Shown here: one piece after another, positions 24,948 through 33,856 of the stretch
Numbering within the stretch: position 1 is the first letter of the stretch
Layout of the letters: every line of letters begins with the position of its first letter
NCBI RefSeq assembly: GCF_007747995.1
Contig: NZ_CP036276.1
Coordinates: 6,996,001-7,060,000 of the forward strand
DNA from: Symmachiella dynata
GTDB lineage: Bacteria; Planctomycetota; Planctomycetia; Planctomycetales; Planctomycetaceae
Length of the DNA: 64,000 bases
Direction of reading: 5' to 3'
Position numbers and translations under genes: made by a program
The notes under the pieces: generated by a model
The model's database searches: none
What the model was told of the DNA's origin: nothing
Seen by the model: only the letters and a program-made list of their open reading frames with translations

Positions 24948-25229
24948 ATGAGCCAACCTCGCCCCCCCAAACTGCCGGCCTCGCGTCGCAATTCGGAATC
25001 CAACGCCGGGACCTTGTTGGCCGTCTTTTTCATCCTGTTGCTTGCCGGGGGGTTCCTGGCTTTGATCGGGGCCGCCACTCAAACCGGCTTTTTCTTCTTC
25101 ATCCCCGTACTGCTCATCGCTGCCACGTTGGTCGGCCTGTTGCATTATCTTGTCTGGGGCCGGTTGTTGTCGCAGCGGATCATTGAGGAAGACGAAGCCA
25201 AGGCTCAATTTCCCGAGTCGGGCAAGTGA
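24948..25229 (+). CDS. Small two-helix membrane protein
   Basis: The protein has 93 residues: a basic, Pro-rich N-terminus, then helices at about 21-44 (AGTLLAVFFILLLAGGFLAL) and 49-70 (FFFFIPVLLIAATLVGLLHY), and an acidic tail EEDEAKAQFPESG. I do not recognise the family. It may be co-transcribed with the SRPBCC gene. Confidence 0.6.
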   Translation: MSQPRPPKLPASRRNSESNAGTLLAVFFILLLAGGFLALIGAATQTGFFFFIPVLLIAATLVGLLHYLVWGRLLSQRIIEEDEAKAQFPESGK

Positions 25230-25376
25230 ACGCGTGCCGGTAGAGGCCTTGCAAATTTATCGAAAACTCTCTGTGAACGTGTTCTCACCTAGCATTGCGG
25301 CGGGGTCTGAAATCCGAGGCGGCCTATCGTTCGCTGGAGTGGACCATTTAGGCTTAAGTCGTTATCAGGGCCTAGT

Positions 25377-25405
25377 TTGACAATCCCCGTTCTGTGCCGT
25401 ATTAT
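25377..25405 (+). promoter_or_regulatory. Consensus-like sigma-70 promoter of the cimA leader
   Basis: TTGACA (25377-25382) is a perfect -35. After exactly 17 bp, TATTAT (25400-25405) is a good -10. Start of transcription is expected near 25412, giving a ~295-nt leader before cimA. This is the best promoter in the window. Confidence 0.75.
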
Positions 25406-25449
25406 TAGAATTCTATACAGGTGACTCACTACAATTGCGGATTGCTCAG

Positions 25450-25545
25450 ATGTCACGGTTGCTAAACGATATTCGAACTCCCTGCAGCGGCGCTATTGGC
25501 GTGCGCATTGGCGAGATTATTATTGAGCAACCCCCGCGACCTTGA
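25450..25545 (+). CDS. Ile-rich leader peptide of the cimA attenuator (31 codons)
   Basis: ATG 25450 to TGA 25543-25545 encodes MSRLLNDIRTP, then CSGAIGVRIGEIIIEQPPRP. Six of 31 codons are Ile (all ATT), three of them consecutive at 25516-25524. Leu codons also occur at positions 4-5. It lies ~38 nt after the predicted transcription start and directly before a terminator hairpin and the isoleucine-pathway gene cimA, which is the setting of ilv/leu/his-type leader peptides. The stop codon lies inside the segment that can form the antiterminator. No clear Shine-Dalgarno precedes the ATG, which is common here. The peptide itself probably has no function beyond ribosome stalling. Confidence 0.72.
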   Translation: MSRLLNDIRTPCSGAIGVRIGEIIIEQPPRP

Positions 25546-25605
25546 GCACCAACGGTTTTCACACAACCTTCCACCCTCAGGTCGATTTGATCTGAGGGTT
25601 TTTTT
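25537..25605 (+). promoter_or_regulatory. Transcription attenuator: exclusive antiterminator and terminator hairpins
   Basis: Terminator: ACCCTCAG (25573-25580) pairs with CTGAGGGT (25592-25599) and runs into seven T (25599-25605). Antiterminator: CGACCTTGAG (25537-25546) pairs with CTCAGGTCG (25576-25584), nine pairs with one bulged U. The two structures share 25576-25580, so they exclude each other. A ribosome stalled at the Ile triplet (25516-25524) would cover sequence to about 25535 and leave 25537-25546 free to form the antiterminator. A ribosome reaching the stop codon (25543) would mask it and allow termination. I could not find a convincing region-1 partner. Confidence 0.7.
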
Positions 25606-25610
25606 GTTTC

Positions 25611-25697
25611 CAGTCGGCAGTCTACGGTAGACCGCAGGCAGCTCTTTATAGGGAGTCTGTTCTGTCTACTCCCCTCTGTCGACTGCCTACTCACACA
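25611..25697. repeat. Heptamer mosaic in both orientations between the attenuator and cimA
   Basis: The left half reads GTCGGCA GTCTACG GTAGACC. The right half is the same type on the opposite strand (GTAGGCA GTCGACA GAGGGGA GTAGACA). The two halves could pair loosely. Confidence 0.6.
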
Positions 25698-25706
25698 GGT
25701 TTTCGT

Positions 25707-27299
25707 ATGGCCCGGATACAACTTTACGACACAACGCTCCGTGACGGCAGTCAGGGAGAAGGGGTAAACTTTTCGCTGCAGGACAAGCTGCTGATTACGC
25801 GCAAATTGGACGCTCTTGGTTTTGACTATATTGAAGGGGGGTATCCCCTCTCCAACCCCAAGGACTTCGAATACTTTCAGCAGGCAGCGGAGTTGTCACT
25901 CCAGCATGCGCGGGTGTGTGCGTTTGGTATGACGCGACGTCGCGGCGTGACAGCGGAAAACGATGTCGGTATGCGCGCCTTGATCGATTCGCAAGCGCCG
26001 GTCGTAACTATCGTCGGCAAGTCGTGGGATTTGCACGTTGAGGAGATTCTCCGTGTTGACGAGGCGGAGAACTTGGCGATGATCCGCGACTCGGTCGCGT
26101 TCGTCGTCTCGCAGGGACGGGAGGTCATCTATGATGCCGAGCATTTCTTTGACGGATATCTCCACAACCCCGAGTTCGCCCTGGCTACGATTCGAGCAGC
26201 ACAGGAAGCGGGTGCCACGATGGCGGTGTTGTGCGACACCAACGGCGGCAGCTTGCCCGAACAAATCGCCCGCACAGTTGGCATTGCATGTGACACGTTG
26301 AAGATCCCCGTTGGAATTCACACGCATAACGATGGTGATCTGGCCACGGCAAATTCACTGGCTGCTGTGGCGGCCGGGGCGGTGCAGGTGCAAGGGACCA
26401 TCAACGGCATCGGCGAACGTTGCGGCAATGCCGACTTGGTCTGCGTCGCTGCGAATTTATCGCTGAAGCAAGAGCACGAAGTACTCGACGGTAAAGGAGT
26501 GCGGCATCTGACCGAATTGTCGCGGTACGTTTACGAACTCGCCAACATGAATTTTCGTAACAACCAGCCGTTTGTGGGCGCCAGTGCGTTTGCCCATAAA
26601 GGAGGCATGCACGTGCATGCGGTCAATCGCATCGCGCATAGTTATGAACACATTGAACCACAGGTCGTGGGGAACGTGCGTCGCGTGTTGGTGAGTGAAT
26701 TGTCGGGCCGGTCGAACATTGTGGCCAAGGCGACCAAATTCAAATTGGAGCAAGATGCAGACCTGATGGCCAAGATCCTGGAGCGTGTGCAGGATTTGGA
26801 GAGCGAAGGCTACCAATTCGAGGCGGCGGAAGCGTCGTTTGACTTGCTGATTAAGAAGGTGGCGGGCAATTACGCAGCAATGTTCGAGCGGATGCATTAC
26901 CGTGTGAATGTGGAAACCGACCAGAAGTCGCAACCCGTCACCGAAGCGACGGTCAAACTGCGGGTCCATGGCGAAGTACGGCACGAGGTGGCTGAGGGAG
27001 ACGGACCGGTCAACGCATTGGATTCGGCATTGCGGAAGGCACTCAACGGGGCCTATCCGGGACTGGAGGAGATGCATCTGGTGGACTATAAAGTCCGCGT
27101 GATCAACTCCACCGAAGGAACCGCCGCCCGCGTGCGGGTTGTGATCGAAAGCCGTGATAAAGAAGAGATCTGGAGCACAATCGGCGTGAGTGAAAATGTC
27201 ATCGAGGCGAGTTGGTTGGCGCTGGTCGATAGTGTGGAATACAAATTACTTAAGGATGCGGGGCATTTCGAAATCGAAGCCATGAGCGCCGCCGACTAA
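25707..27299 (+). CDS. cimA: Citramalate synthase
   Basis: This is a 530-residue member of the LeuA/homocitrate synthase superfamily of CimA type. YDTTLRDGSQGEGVNFS holds the catalytic Arg-Asp, GIHTHNDGDLATAN the metal-binding HxH, and GTINGIGERCGNADL is the CimA form of the conserved loop. The C-terminal ~130 residues are the regulatory domain of the family. It condenses pyruvate with acetyl-CoA to citramalate, starting the threonine-independent route to 2-oxobutyrate and isoleucine. The Ile-rich leader and attenuator upstream fit this role. valS follows on the same strand after a palindromic spacer. Confidence 0.93.
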   Translation: MARIQLYDTTLRDGSQGEGVNFSLQDKLLITRKLDALGFDYIEGGYPLSNPKDFEYFQQAAELSLQHARVCAFGMTRRRGVTAENDVGMRALIDSQAPVVTIVGKSWDLHVEEILRVDEAENLAMIRDSVAFVVSQGREVIYDAEHFFDGYLHNPEFALATIRAAQEAGATMAVLCDTNGGSLPEQIARTVGIACDTLKIPVGIHTHNDGDLATANSLAAVAAGAVQVQGTINGIGERCGNADLVCVAANLSLKQEHEVLDGKGVRHLTELSRYVYELANMNFRNNQPFVGASAFAHKGGMHVHAVNRIAHSYEHIEPQVVGNVRRVLVSELSGRSNIVAKATKFKLEQDADLMAKILERVQDLESEGYQFEAAEASFDLLIKKVAGNYAAMFERMHYRVNVETDQKSQPVTEATVKLRVHGEVRHEVAEGDGPVNALDSALRKALNGAYPGLEEMHLVDYKVRVINSTEGTAARVRVVIESRDKEEIWSTIGVSENVIEASWLALVDSVEYKLLKDAGHFEIEAMSAAD

Positions 27300-27305
27300 T
27301 CCCCC

Positions 27306-27395
27306 GTAGGTCAGGCTCCCGCCTGACGCCCTGACCAGATAACGTCCAACATCTAACGTCCAATAGAAACCGCGTCAGGCGACTGCCTGGCCTAC
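27306..27395. repeat. Inverted pair of GTAGGTCAGGC palindromes with a heptamer mosaic between
   Basis: GTAGGTCAGGCTCCCGCCTG and ACG (27306-27328) faces CGTCAGGCGACTGCCTGGCC and TAC (27373-27395). Between them lies the heptamer run AACGTCC AACATCT AACGTCC (27340-27367). Confidence 0.75.
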
Positions 27396-27422
27396 TGAAA
27401 TACGAAGAATCTAGAAAACCTC

Positions 27423-30347
27423 ATGACGACTGAACTGCCCAAGCAGTATGAACCGAAAGCCGCGCAAGAGCGGTGGTATTCGCAATGGGAACAGGATGGC
27501 CGGTTTGATGCCGATCCTGATCCGGAAAAACCATCGCATACGATCATGATCCCACTACCGAACGTCACCGGCGCGCTGCACATGGGGCATGCGCTCAACG
27601 GGACGTTGCAGGATTTGATTACCCGTTGGCGGCGGATGCAGGGCTTTGAGGCGCTGTGGATGCCCGGCACGGATCATGCCGGAATCGCGACGCAGTCGGT
27701 CGTTGAACGGCGGATGTTTGAAGAAGAGGGGCTGACGCGGCACGATATTGGCCGTGAGGCGCTGGTCGAGCGGATTTGGACTTGGAAGGACCAATACGAA
27801 GCTCGCATTCTCAACCAATTGAAACAAATGGGGGCCAGTTGTGATTGGCGGCGGACTCGGTTTACGCTCGACGATATGTGCTCGGTGGCGGTTCGCAAAA
27901 CCTTCTTCAAGTTGTTTCGTGATGAACTGATCTTTCGCGGCAAACGGTTGGTCAATTGGGATACCTTCCTGCAGACAGCGGTCGCCAATGACGAAGTGTT
28001 TCACGAAACGGTTCCCGGCCATTTTTGGACCTTCACCTATCCGGTGGTCGGCAGCGATGAGACGCTCGCGTTTTCGACGACGCGGCCTGAGACGATGTTG
28101 GGCGATTCGGCGATTGCCGTTCATCCCAGCGATGAACGTTATGCGCATCTGATCGGAAAAATGGTCAGCATTTCGGTCACCGGCCGCGAGATTCCGATCA
28201 TTGCCGATGGGATTTTAGTCGACAAGGAACTCGGTACGGGAGCGGTCAAAGTCACTCCCGCGCATGACCATAACGACTACGCCTGCGGCCAGCGCAATGA
28301 TCTGCCGGTCATCAACATCCTCAACAATGATGGCACGATCAACGAAAACGGTGCTCCCTATGAAGGGTTGGACCGTTACGAAGCTCGCAAGAAAATTGTT
28401 GCCGATATGGAGGCAGCAGGGCATCTGGTCAAAATTGAGGACCGCGATATTGAAATCGCGCACAGCGATCGCAGTAAGACGCCGATCGAACCGTATTTGT
28501 CCGACCAATGGTTCGTCGCTATGCAGGACTTGGCGCAATCGGCGATTGATGCGGTTGAGGATGGTCGCGTTCGTTTCTATCCAGCACGTTACACCAAAAC
28601 GTACAACGATTGGTTGGGCGAAAAACGAGATTGGTGTATCAGTCGGCAATTGTGGTGGGGACACCAGATTCCGATTTGGTATTGCGACACCTGTAGTGAA
28701 GCGGATCTGCAAGCCGCTTTCGGTGAGCGCGAGGATGTCTCCTATCGCCGCGACGCAGATGATACGACGTGGCTGATTTGCGGCGAAACCGATCTGGCCG
28801 AAGATGCGATGGGCGCTGAACATAAGTTGGTTCGCGATCCGGATGTTCTCGATACCTGGTTCAGTTCCGCCCTGTGGCCGCACGCCACACTGGGTTGGCC
28901 GGAGCAGACCAAAGACTTGGACTATTTCTATCCCGGCAATGTGCTGATCACCAGTCGCGATATTATTACGTTGTGGGTCGCGCGGATGGTCATCATGGGG
29001 CTGTACAACATGGGCGATATTCCCTTCGCGCATGTGCATATCCATCCCAAGATTTTGGATTCTTTCGGCCAAACGATGTCCAAGAGCAAAGGCAACGGCG
29101 TCAATCCGCTGGACATCATCGATAAATACGGCACCGATGCGATGCGGTTTACGATCGCCTCGTTCGCCGGCGAAAGCCAGGACGTCAAGATTCCGGTCGA
29201 CTACGAATGCCCCCATTGCGGCGGGCTGATTCCGCAGACGCTCAAGGATCAAAAAGCGACGCCCGACGGCGGCGAAAAGCCGCGAGTTACGTGTAAGCAG
29301 TGTAAGAAGAGTTCACAGTTCTCCAGCCCGTGGTTCGATCCCGACGAGGGAGAACCGGTTGCGCGGATCGTCAGCGAGCGGTTTGAGTACGGTCGTAATT
29401 TCTGCAACAAACTGTGGAATGCCGCTCGGTTCGCCATGTTGAACCTCGAAGGCTATACGCCCGGCGAGATTGCTCAAGACGAATTGCAGGTCGAAGACCG
29501 TTGGATTCTCAGCCGGCTGTCGCGGACGGCCGAGTCAATCAACGCGCTGTTGAGCGAATACAAATTCGACGCGGCGACGCGCGCTCTGCGTGATTTTGTC
29601 TGGAATGAATTCTGCGACTGGTATGTCGAGATGGTCAAACCGCGGCTGCGCGATGAAGAGGCGAAACCCTCGACGCAGCGGATTTTGGTGGGGGTGCTGG
29701 ATGGCATTGTCCGTTTGCTGGCGCCGTTCACTCCGTTCCTGACAGAAGAGCTTTGGGCGCGGTTGAATGAAATCGCGCCGCAGCGAGGCTTGTTCACGCC
29801 ACAACCAGCGGCCGAGAGTTGCATGATTGCCTCGTATCCTGAGTTCCCGCTCGACTGGCAGGATGCAGGGTTGGAGTCACGGTTCGCGCGGTTGCAGGAA
29901 ACGATTGTCGCTGTCCGCAACCTGCGTGCGGTATATCGCATCGCCAATGCGGTCGAACTGCAACTGCACGTCCGTTGCCCCGCGGGGGTCGCCGCGGAAC
30001 TGGATGATGTCGCTCCGCAATTCGACAATCTGGCCAAAACGAAATTGGCCGCCACCGGACCGGACATCGAACCGCCCCCGGCATCGGCGAGTTTTTCGTT
30101 GACCGATGCGGACGGATTTGTCCCGCTGGAAGGAATTGTCGACTTGGGAGCGGAATTGGAGCGACAAAAAGCGGAAGCGGAGAAACTCCGCGGGCATATC
30201 GGCGGCCATGAGAAGAAATTGGCCAACAAGAATTTCGTGGACCGCGCTCCGGCGGAGGTTGTCGAGGATGTCCGCGAGACGTTGGCAGGCCTGAAAAAAC
30301 AGTTGGAGAGCATCGAAACCATTGTCGCCCAATTGGGCGGGTCGTAG
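27423..30347 (+). CDS. valS: Valyl-tRNA synthetase
   Basis: This is a 974-residue class I synthetase. PNVTGALHMGHAL (HIGH motif, near residue 45), WMPGTDHAGIATQ, editing-domain blocks such as TTRPETMLGD, and MSKSKGNGVNP (KMSKS) are present. The C-terminal coiled-coil arm (LERQKAEAEKLRG...) closes the protein. Between KMSKS and the anticodon-binding domain lies a zinc-ribbon-like insertion (CPHCGG ... CKQCKK, about 29205-29310). It charges tRNA-Val, with editing of threonine. Confidence 0.97.
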   Translation: MTTELPKQYEPKAAQERWYSQWEQDGRFDADPDPEKPSHTIMIPLPNVTGALHMGHALNGTLQDLITRWRRMQGFEALWMPGTDHAGIATQSVVERRMFEEEGLTRHDIGREALVERIWTWKDQYEARILNQLKQMGASCDWRRTRFTLDDMCSVAVRKTFFKLFRDELIFRGKRLVNWDTFLQTAVANDEVFHETVPGHFWTFTYPVVGSDETLAFSTTRPETMLGDSAIAVHPSDERYAHLIGKMVSISVTGREIPIIADGILVDKELGTGAVKVTPAHDHNDYACGQRNDLPVINILNNDGTINENGAPYEGLDRYEARKKIVADMEAAGHLVKIEDRDIEIAHSDRSKTPIEPYLSDQWFVAMQDLAQSAIDAVEDGRVRFYPARYTKTYNDWLGEKRDWCISRQLWWGHQIPIWYCDTCSEADLQAAFGEREDVSYRRDADDTTWLICGETDLAEDAMGAEHKLVRDPDVLDTWFSSALWPHATLGWPEQTKDLDYFYPGNVLITSRDIITLWVARMVIMGLYNMGDIPFAHVHIHPKILDSFGQTMSKSKGNGVNPLDIIDKYGTDAMRFTIASFAGESQDVKIPVDYECPHCGGLIPQTLKDQKATPDGGEKPRVTCKQCKKSSQFSSPWFDPDEGEPVARIVSERFEYGRNFCNKLWNAARFAMLNLEGYTPGEIAQDELQVEDRWILSRLSRTAESINALLSEYKFDAATRALRDFVWNEFCDWYVEMVKPRLRDEEAKPSTQRILVGVLDGIVRLLAPFTPFLTEELWARLNEIAPQRGLFTPQPAAESCMIASYPEFPLDWQDAGLESRFARLQETIVAVRNLRAVYRIANAVELQLHVRCPAGVAAELDDVAPQFDNLAKTKLAATGPDIEPPPASASFSLTDADGFVPLEGIVDLGAELERQKAEAEKLRGHIGGHEKKLANKNFVDRAPAEVVEDVRETLAGLKKQLESIETIVAQLGGS

Positions 30348-30455
30348 AATTCTCTCGATCCCATCCGCCCACCGGCGGCTTGGATTTTGCATTGCCTGCC
30401 AATTGCCTATACTGGGCGATAGACTTCTATTCGTATACACTCGGAGAACTCAGCC

Positions 30456-30857
30456 GTGCTCGTCCATATGGAATTGGCCCGCATTATTATCAACGAGATC
30501 AACGATCACCAGATCGTTTATCTGCGGGAAGTGAACGGCGACCGGCAATTTCCGATCGTCATCGGATTTTTCGAAGCATCGAGCATCGATCGCCGCGTCA
30601 AAGACGAGGCCCCACCGCGGCCGTTGACCCACGAATTGCTGAAAAACACAATTGAAGAACTGGGTGGCGAATTGCAGGACGTGGTGATCAACAACCTGCT
30701 GGATCACACGTACTATGGTCTGCTGCGGATTCTGCAGGACGGCGAAACGGTCGAAATCGACTGCCGCCCCTCAGATGCAATCGCCTTGGCGGTCCAATTC
30801 ACACCACACTTGCCGATTTATGTCGACGAGGAAGTCCTTGCCGAAGCGGCGAATTGA
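30456..30857 (+). CDS. Bifunctional nuclease (BFN/DUF151) domain protein
   Basis: This is a 133-residue single-domain protein starting at GTG 30456. YLREVNGDRQFPIVIGFFEA and RPLTHELLKNTIEELGG are the DUF151 blocks, and ETVEIDCRPSDAIALAVQF ends the domain. The family is named for a plant protein with RNase and DNase activity; the bacterial role is not established. It probably starts at MLVHMELARIII; a later ATG at 30468 is possible. Confidence 0.88.
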   Translation: MLVHMELARIIINEINDHQIVYLREVNGDRQFPIVIGFFEASSIDRRVKDEAPPRPLTHELLKNTIEELGGELQDVVINNLLDHTYYGLLRILQDGETVEIDCRPSDAIALAVQFTPHLPIYVDEEVLAEAAN

Positions 30858-31291
30858 ACCCGGCATCGCGCGCAGGGGCACACTTCAATTAGCCACAGAT
30901 TGAACACAGATCAAACACAGACTGAAGCCAGCGCTGCTAAGTTGCATTCAAGACTTTGACAAGAATTAGCCTCAGAGATCACAGAGAAAACCGAGAAAAG
31001 CTGTCTTGTGGGGTCATCGTGGTTTAATGAATCTCTCTGTGAGCTCGGTGCTCTCTGTGGCTTATTTTTTTAGCGGTGGGGATTTGCACAACAGATGAAG
31101 CATTGATGCATTCGGGGCACAGGTGTGATGTCGTTGATGGTCAGATTCCCAATCGACCGCTTGCGGTTGATCGAGGGGTGGCATTGAAAACATTGCGTAG
31201 GTCATGCTGTGCATGACGAATCGCAGAGGAATGAAAATCGAGCAAGCTTCGTCATGCACAGCATGACCTACTAAAGAGAATAGGCCCTATT
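30858..31291. repeat. Repeat-filled intergenic region before purB
   Basis: It contains TAGCCACAGATTGAACACAG (30890-30909, a repeat also at 62670-62702). It also has an imperfect inverted repeat of CACAGAG motifs (30966-30994 against 31044-31064) followed by seven T, and an inverted pair of GTAGGTCATGC palindromes (31197-31220 and 31249-31272). No gene is visible. The T-tract hairpin may terminate the upstream transcript. Confidence 0.65.
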
Positions 31292-32722
31292 TTGACTGCC
31301 AACCAGTACGAAAATCCGTTGATCTCACGATATAGCTCTGCGGAAATGAGCGGCATTTGGTCGCCGCAGACGAAATTTTCCACCTGGCGACGGTTGTGGG
31401 TCGCGCTGGCTGAGGCGGAGCGTGAGTTGGGGTTGGATATCTCAGCTGCGCAGATCGCTGAGCTTCGGGAAGCGGTGGACGATATTGATTTTGCCACTGC
31501 CCGCCGGCACGAAGAAACCTTGCGGCACGACGTGATGGCCCACGTGCATGCCTATGGCGACCGTTGCCCGAATGCGCGGGGCATCATCCACCTGGGGGCG
31601 ACGAGTTGTTATGTCACGGATAACACCGACTTGTTGTTGTTGCGGGACAGCTTGGAATTGATCCGTGCCCGGCTGGTGCTGACGATCGACCAGTTGGCGA
31701 AATTCGCCGCTGAGTATCGCGATGTCGCCTGTCTGGGATTCACGCATCTGCAACCCGCGCAACCGACGACTGTCGGCAAGCGAGCGACGCTGTGGTGTTA
31801 TGATCTGGTCCTCGATTTGGCGGAAATTCAGCACCGCTTGAATACGCTCCGCTTTCGCGGTGTGAAAGGGACGACCGGAACCCAGGCGACTTTCTTGCAA
31901 CTGTTTGACGGCGATCATGCCAAGGTCGAAACGCTTGATAAACTTGTTGCTGAAAAAATGGGCTTCGAGACAACCTATGCGGTGACCGGTCAAACCTATT
32001 CGCGCAAGATCGATGCACAGGTGTTGGCGGTCTTGAGCGGCATCGGGCAATCGGCGCACAAGGCGGGTAGCGATCTGCGGTTGTTGCAAAGCCGCAAGGA
32101 ATTGGAAGAGCCGTTCGGTAAACAACAAATCGGCTCTTCAGCCATGGCCTACAAACGCAACCCGATGCGGGCGGAGCGGATGTGCGGACTGGCCCGTTAT
32201 GCGATTAGTCTCACCAGCAGTGCGGACAACACGTTGGCGACGCAGTGGATGGAACGGACGTTGGACGACAGCGCTAACCGCCGCCTGAGTTTGCCGCAAT
32301 CGTTTTTGGCCATCGATGCAGCGCTGATTTTGTACCGCAACGTGGCGGATGGACTAGTGGTCTATCCGCAGGTGATCGCCAAACATGTCGCCGAGGAGTT
32401 GCCGTTTTTGGCCACCGAAGAAATCCTGATGGCGGGCGTCCGCGCCGGTGGGGATCGGCAAGACCTGCACGAAAGTGTCCGCGTGCACAGCCAAGCGGCC
32501 GCTCAGCAGGTCAAAGAGCATGGCCAGTCCAACGACCTGATTGCGCGTCTCAAAGGGGACCCCGCCTTCGCGAATGTCGATTTGGACGGCGCGCTCGACG
32601 TCAATAAATACATCGGCCGCGCTCCGGAGCAAGTCGACGCCTTTATTAGTGAAGTCATCGAACCGATCCGCACGCGGTACGCCGAGGACCTGAATCGTTC
32701 CGCAGGCGAGGTCCGGGTTTAA
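31292..32722 (+). CDS. purB: Adenylosuccinate lyase
   Basis: This is a 476-residue fumarase/aspartase-superfamily enzyme. It splits SAICAR and adenylosuccinate, releasing fumarate, in purine synthesis. [43 protein letters not shown] and the signature [15 protein letters not shown] (catalytic Ser loop) are present. The start is a TTG with no obvious Shine-Dalgarno; [19 protein letters not shown] is the expected N-terminus. queG follows after 15 bp. Confidence 0.95.
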   Translation: MTANQYENPLISRYSSAEMSGIWSPQTKFSTWRRLWVALAEAERELGLDISAAQIAELREAVDDIDFATARRHEETLRHDVMAHVHAYGDRCPNARGIIHLGATSCYVTDNTDLLLLRDSLELIRARLVLTIDQLAKFAAEYRDVACLGFTHLQPAQPTTVGKRATLWCYDLVLDLAEIQHRLNTLRFRGVKGTTGTQATFLQLFDGDHAKVETLDKLVAEKMGFETTYAVTGQTYSRKIDAQVLAVLSGIGQSAHKAGSDLRLLQSRKELEEPFGKQQIGSSAMAYKRNPMRAERMCGLARYAISLTSSADNTLATQWMERTLDDSANRRLSLPQSFLAIDAALILYRNVADGLVVYPQVIAKHVAEELPFLATEEILMAGVRAGGDRQDLHESVRVHSQAAAQQVKEHGQSNDLIARLKGDPAFANVDLDGALDVNKYIGRAPEQVDAFISEVIEPIRTRYAEDLNRSAGEVRV

Positions 32723-32737
32723 TCTCCTTGGGATAAC

Positions 32738-33856
32738 ATGCCCACTGCTGCCATCAAACAACATGCCCGGGACGTGGGTTTCGACCTCGTCGGCATTGCG
32801 CCGGCGGTCCGCCCGGCGGGGTTTGGTGATTTCCAGGCGTGGTTACAAAAATGTTACGATGGCGAAATGCGGTATCTCCGCGGCCGTGAAGAGGCATACG
32901 CGCATCCCGAATTTGTGCTGCCACACGTGCAAAGCGTGATCATGCTGGGCTTGAATTATCGCACGGCCGAACCGGTCGCGCTGCCACCCACTGGAGGGCG
33001 GATTTCGCGCTATGCCTGGGGCGACGTCGATTACCACGATACAATCCGCGGCAAGTTACGGCAGCTTGCAGGGCATGTTCACGAACAACTCCCCGGTTGC
33101 CGCACGCGAGGTGTCGTCGATACGGCCCCGCTGCTAGAACGTGATTTCGCCCGACTGGCGGGGCTGGGTTGGTCGGCGAAAAATACGATGCTGATCAATA
33201 AGCAGATCGGCAGTTGGACGTTTCTAGCAGCTCTGCTCATTGATCGCGAACTCGTCTACGACGCCCCGCACGAAACATCGCATTGCGGCAGTTGCACGCG
33301 TTGCCTGGATGCTTGTCCAACCGATGCGTTTGCAGAACCGTTCGTGCTGGACGCGAGCCGTTGTATTTCGTATCTGACGATTGAATTGCGAGGACCGATT
33401 CCCACTGAATTGCGGGAGCCCATAGGAGATTGGTTGTTTGGTTGTGACATTTGTCAGGAGGTCTGCCCGTGGAATCGCAAAGCGCCGGTCTCCGGCGAAC
33501 CGACATTCCAACCCCGCGATGACATGCGTCCGGTCGATGCGTTGGAATTGCTCACGCTGAGTGAAGCGGAGTTCCGTGCGCGATTTCGACAGACGCCGCT
33601 TTTTCGACCCGGTCGCGCGGGATTGTTGCGGAATGCGGCAATTGTGTTGGGCAATGCAGGGGATGAACGGGCGGTGCCGGCGTTGATAGCGGTGCTGAAC
33701 GACGACGAACCGCTGATTCGTGGGGCGGCTGCATGGGCGTTGGGGAGGATTGGTGGAGCGGTCGCGCGAGTGGCGCTGACGGAGCGAAGCAGGATTGAAA
33801 ATGATGGCAAGGTGATTCTTGAGATCGACGGGGCATTAACGAACTATTCAGCGTGA
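32738..33856 (+). CDS. queG: Epoxyqueuosine reductase
   Basis: This is a 372-residue cobalamin-dependent iron-sulfur protein carrying out the last step of queuosine tRNA modification. Two [4Fe-4S] motifs, CGSCTRCLDACP and CDICQEVCPWN, are separated by CISYLTIELRGPIP. TAPLLERDFA and AGLGWSAKNTML are family blocks. The C-terminal ~70 residues (NAAIVLGNAGDERAVPALIA ...) form a HEAT-like pair. Its stop overlaps the converging lipoprotein gene by 13 bp. Confidence 0.95.
   Translation: MPTAAIKQHARDVGFDLVGIAPAVRPAGFGDFQAWLQKCYDGEMRYLRGREEAYAHPEFVLPHVQSVIMLGLNYRTAEPVALPPTGGRISRYAWGDVDYHDTIRGKLRQLAGHVHEQLPGCRTRGVVDTAPLLERDFARLAGLGWSAKNTMLINKQIGSWTFLAALLIDRELVYDAPHETSHCGSCTRCLDACPTDAFAEPFVLDASRCISYLTIELRGPIPTELREPIGDWLFGCDICQEVCPWNRKAPVSGEPTFQPRDDMRPVDALELLTLSEAEFRARFRQTPLFRPGRAGLLRNAAIVLGNAGDERAVPALIAVLNDDEPLIRGAAAWALGRIGGAVARVALTERSRIENDGKVILEIDGALTNYSA

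Noticed and set aside
27300-27422. T-box or attenuator in front of valS
   Set aside because: The spacer is only ~120 bp with palindromes but no T-tract, no Val-rich short ORF and no T-box sequence; valS probably shares the cimA transcript or has its own simple promoter.
33844-33856. queG/lipoprotein overlap as a sign of a sequencing error
   Set aside because: Convergent genes overlapping by 13 bp at their stops are common; both proteins look complete.
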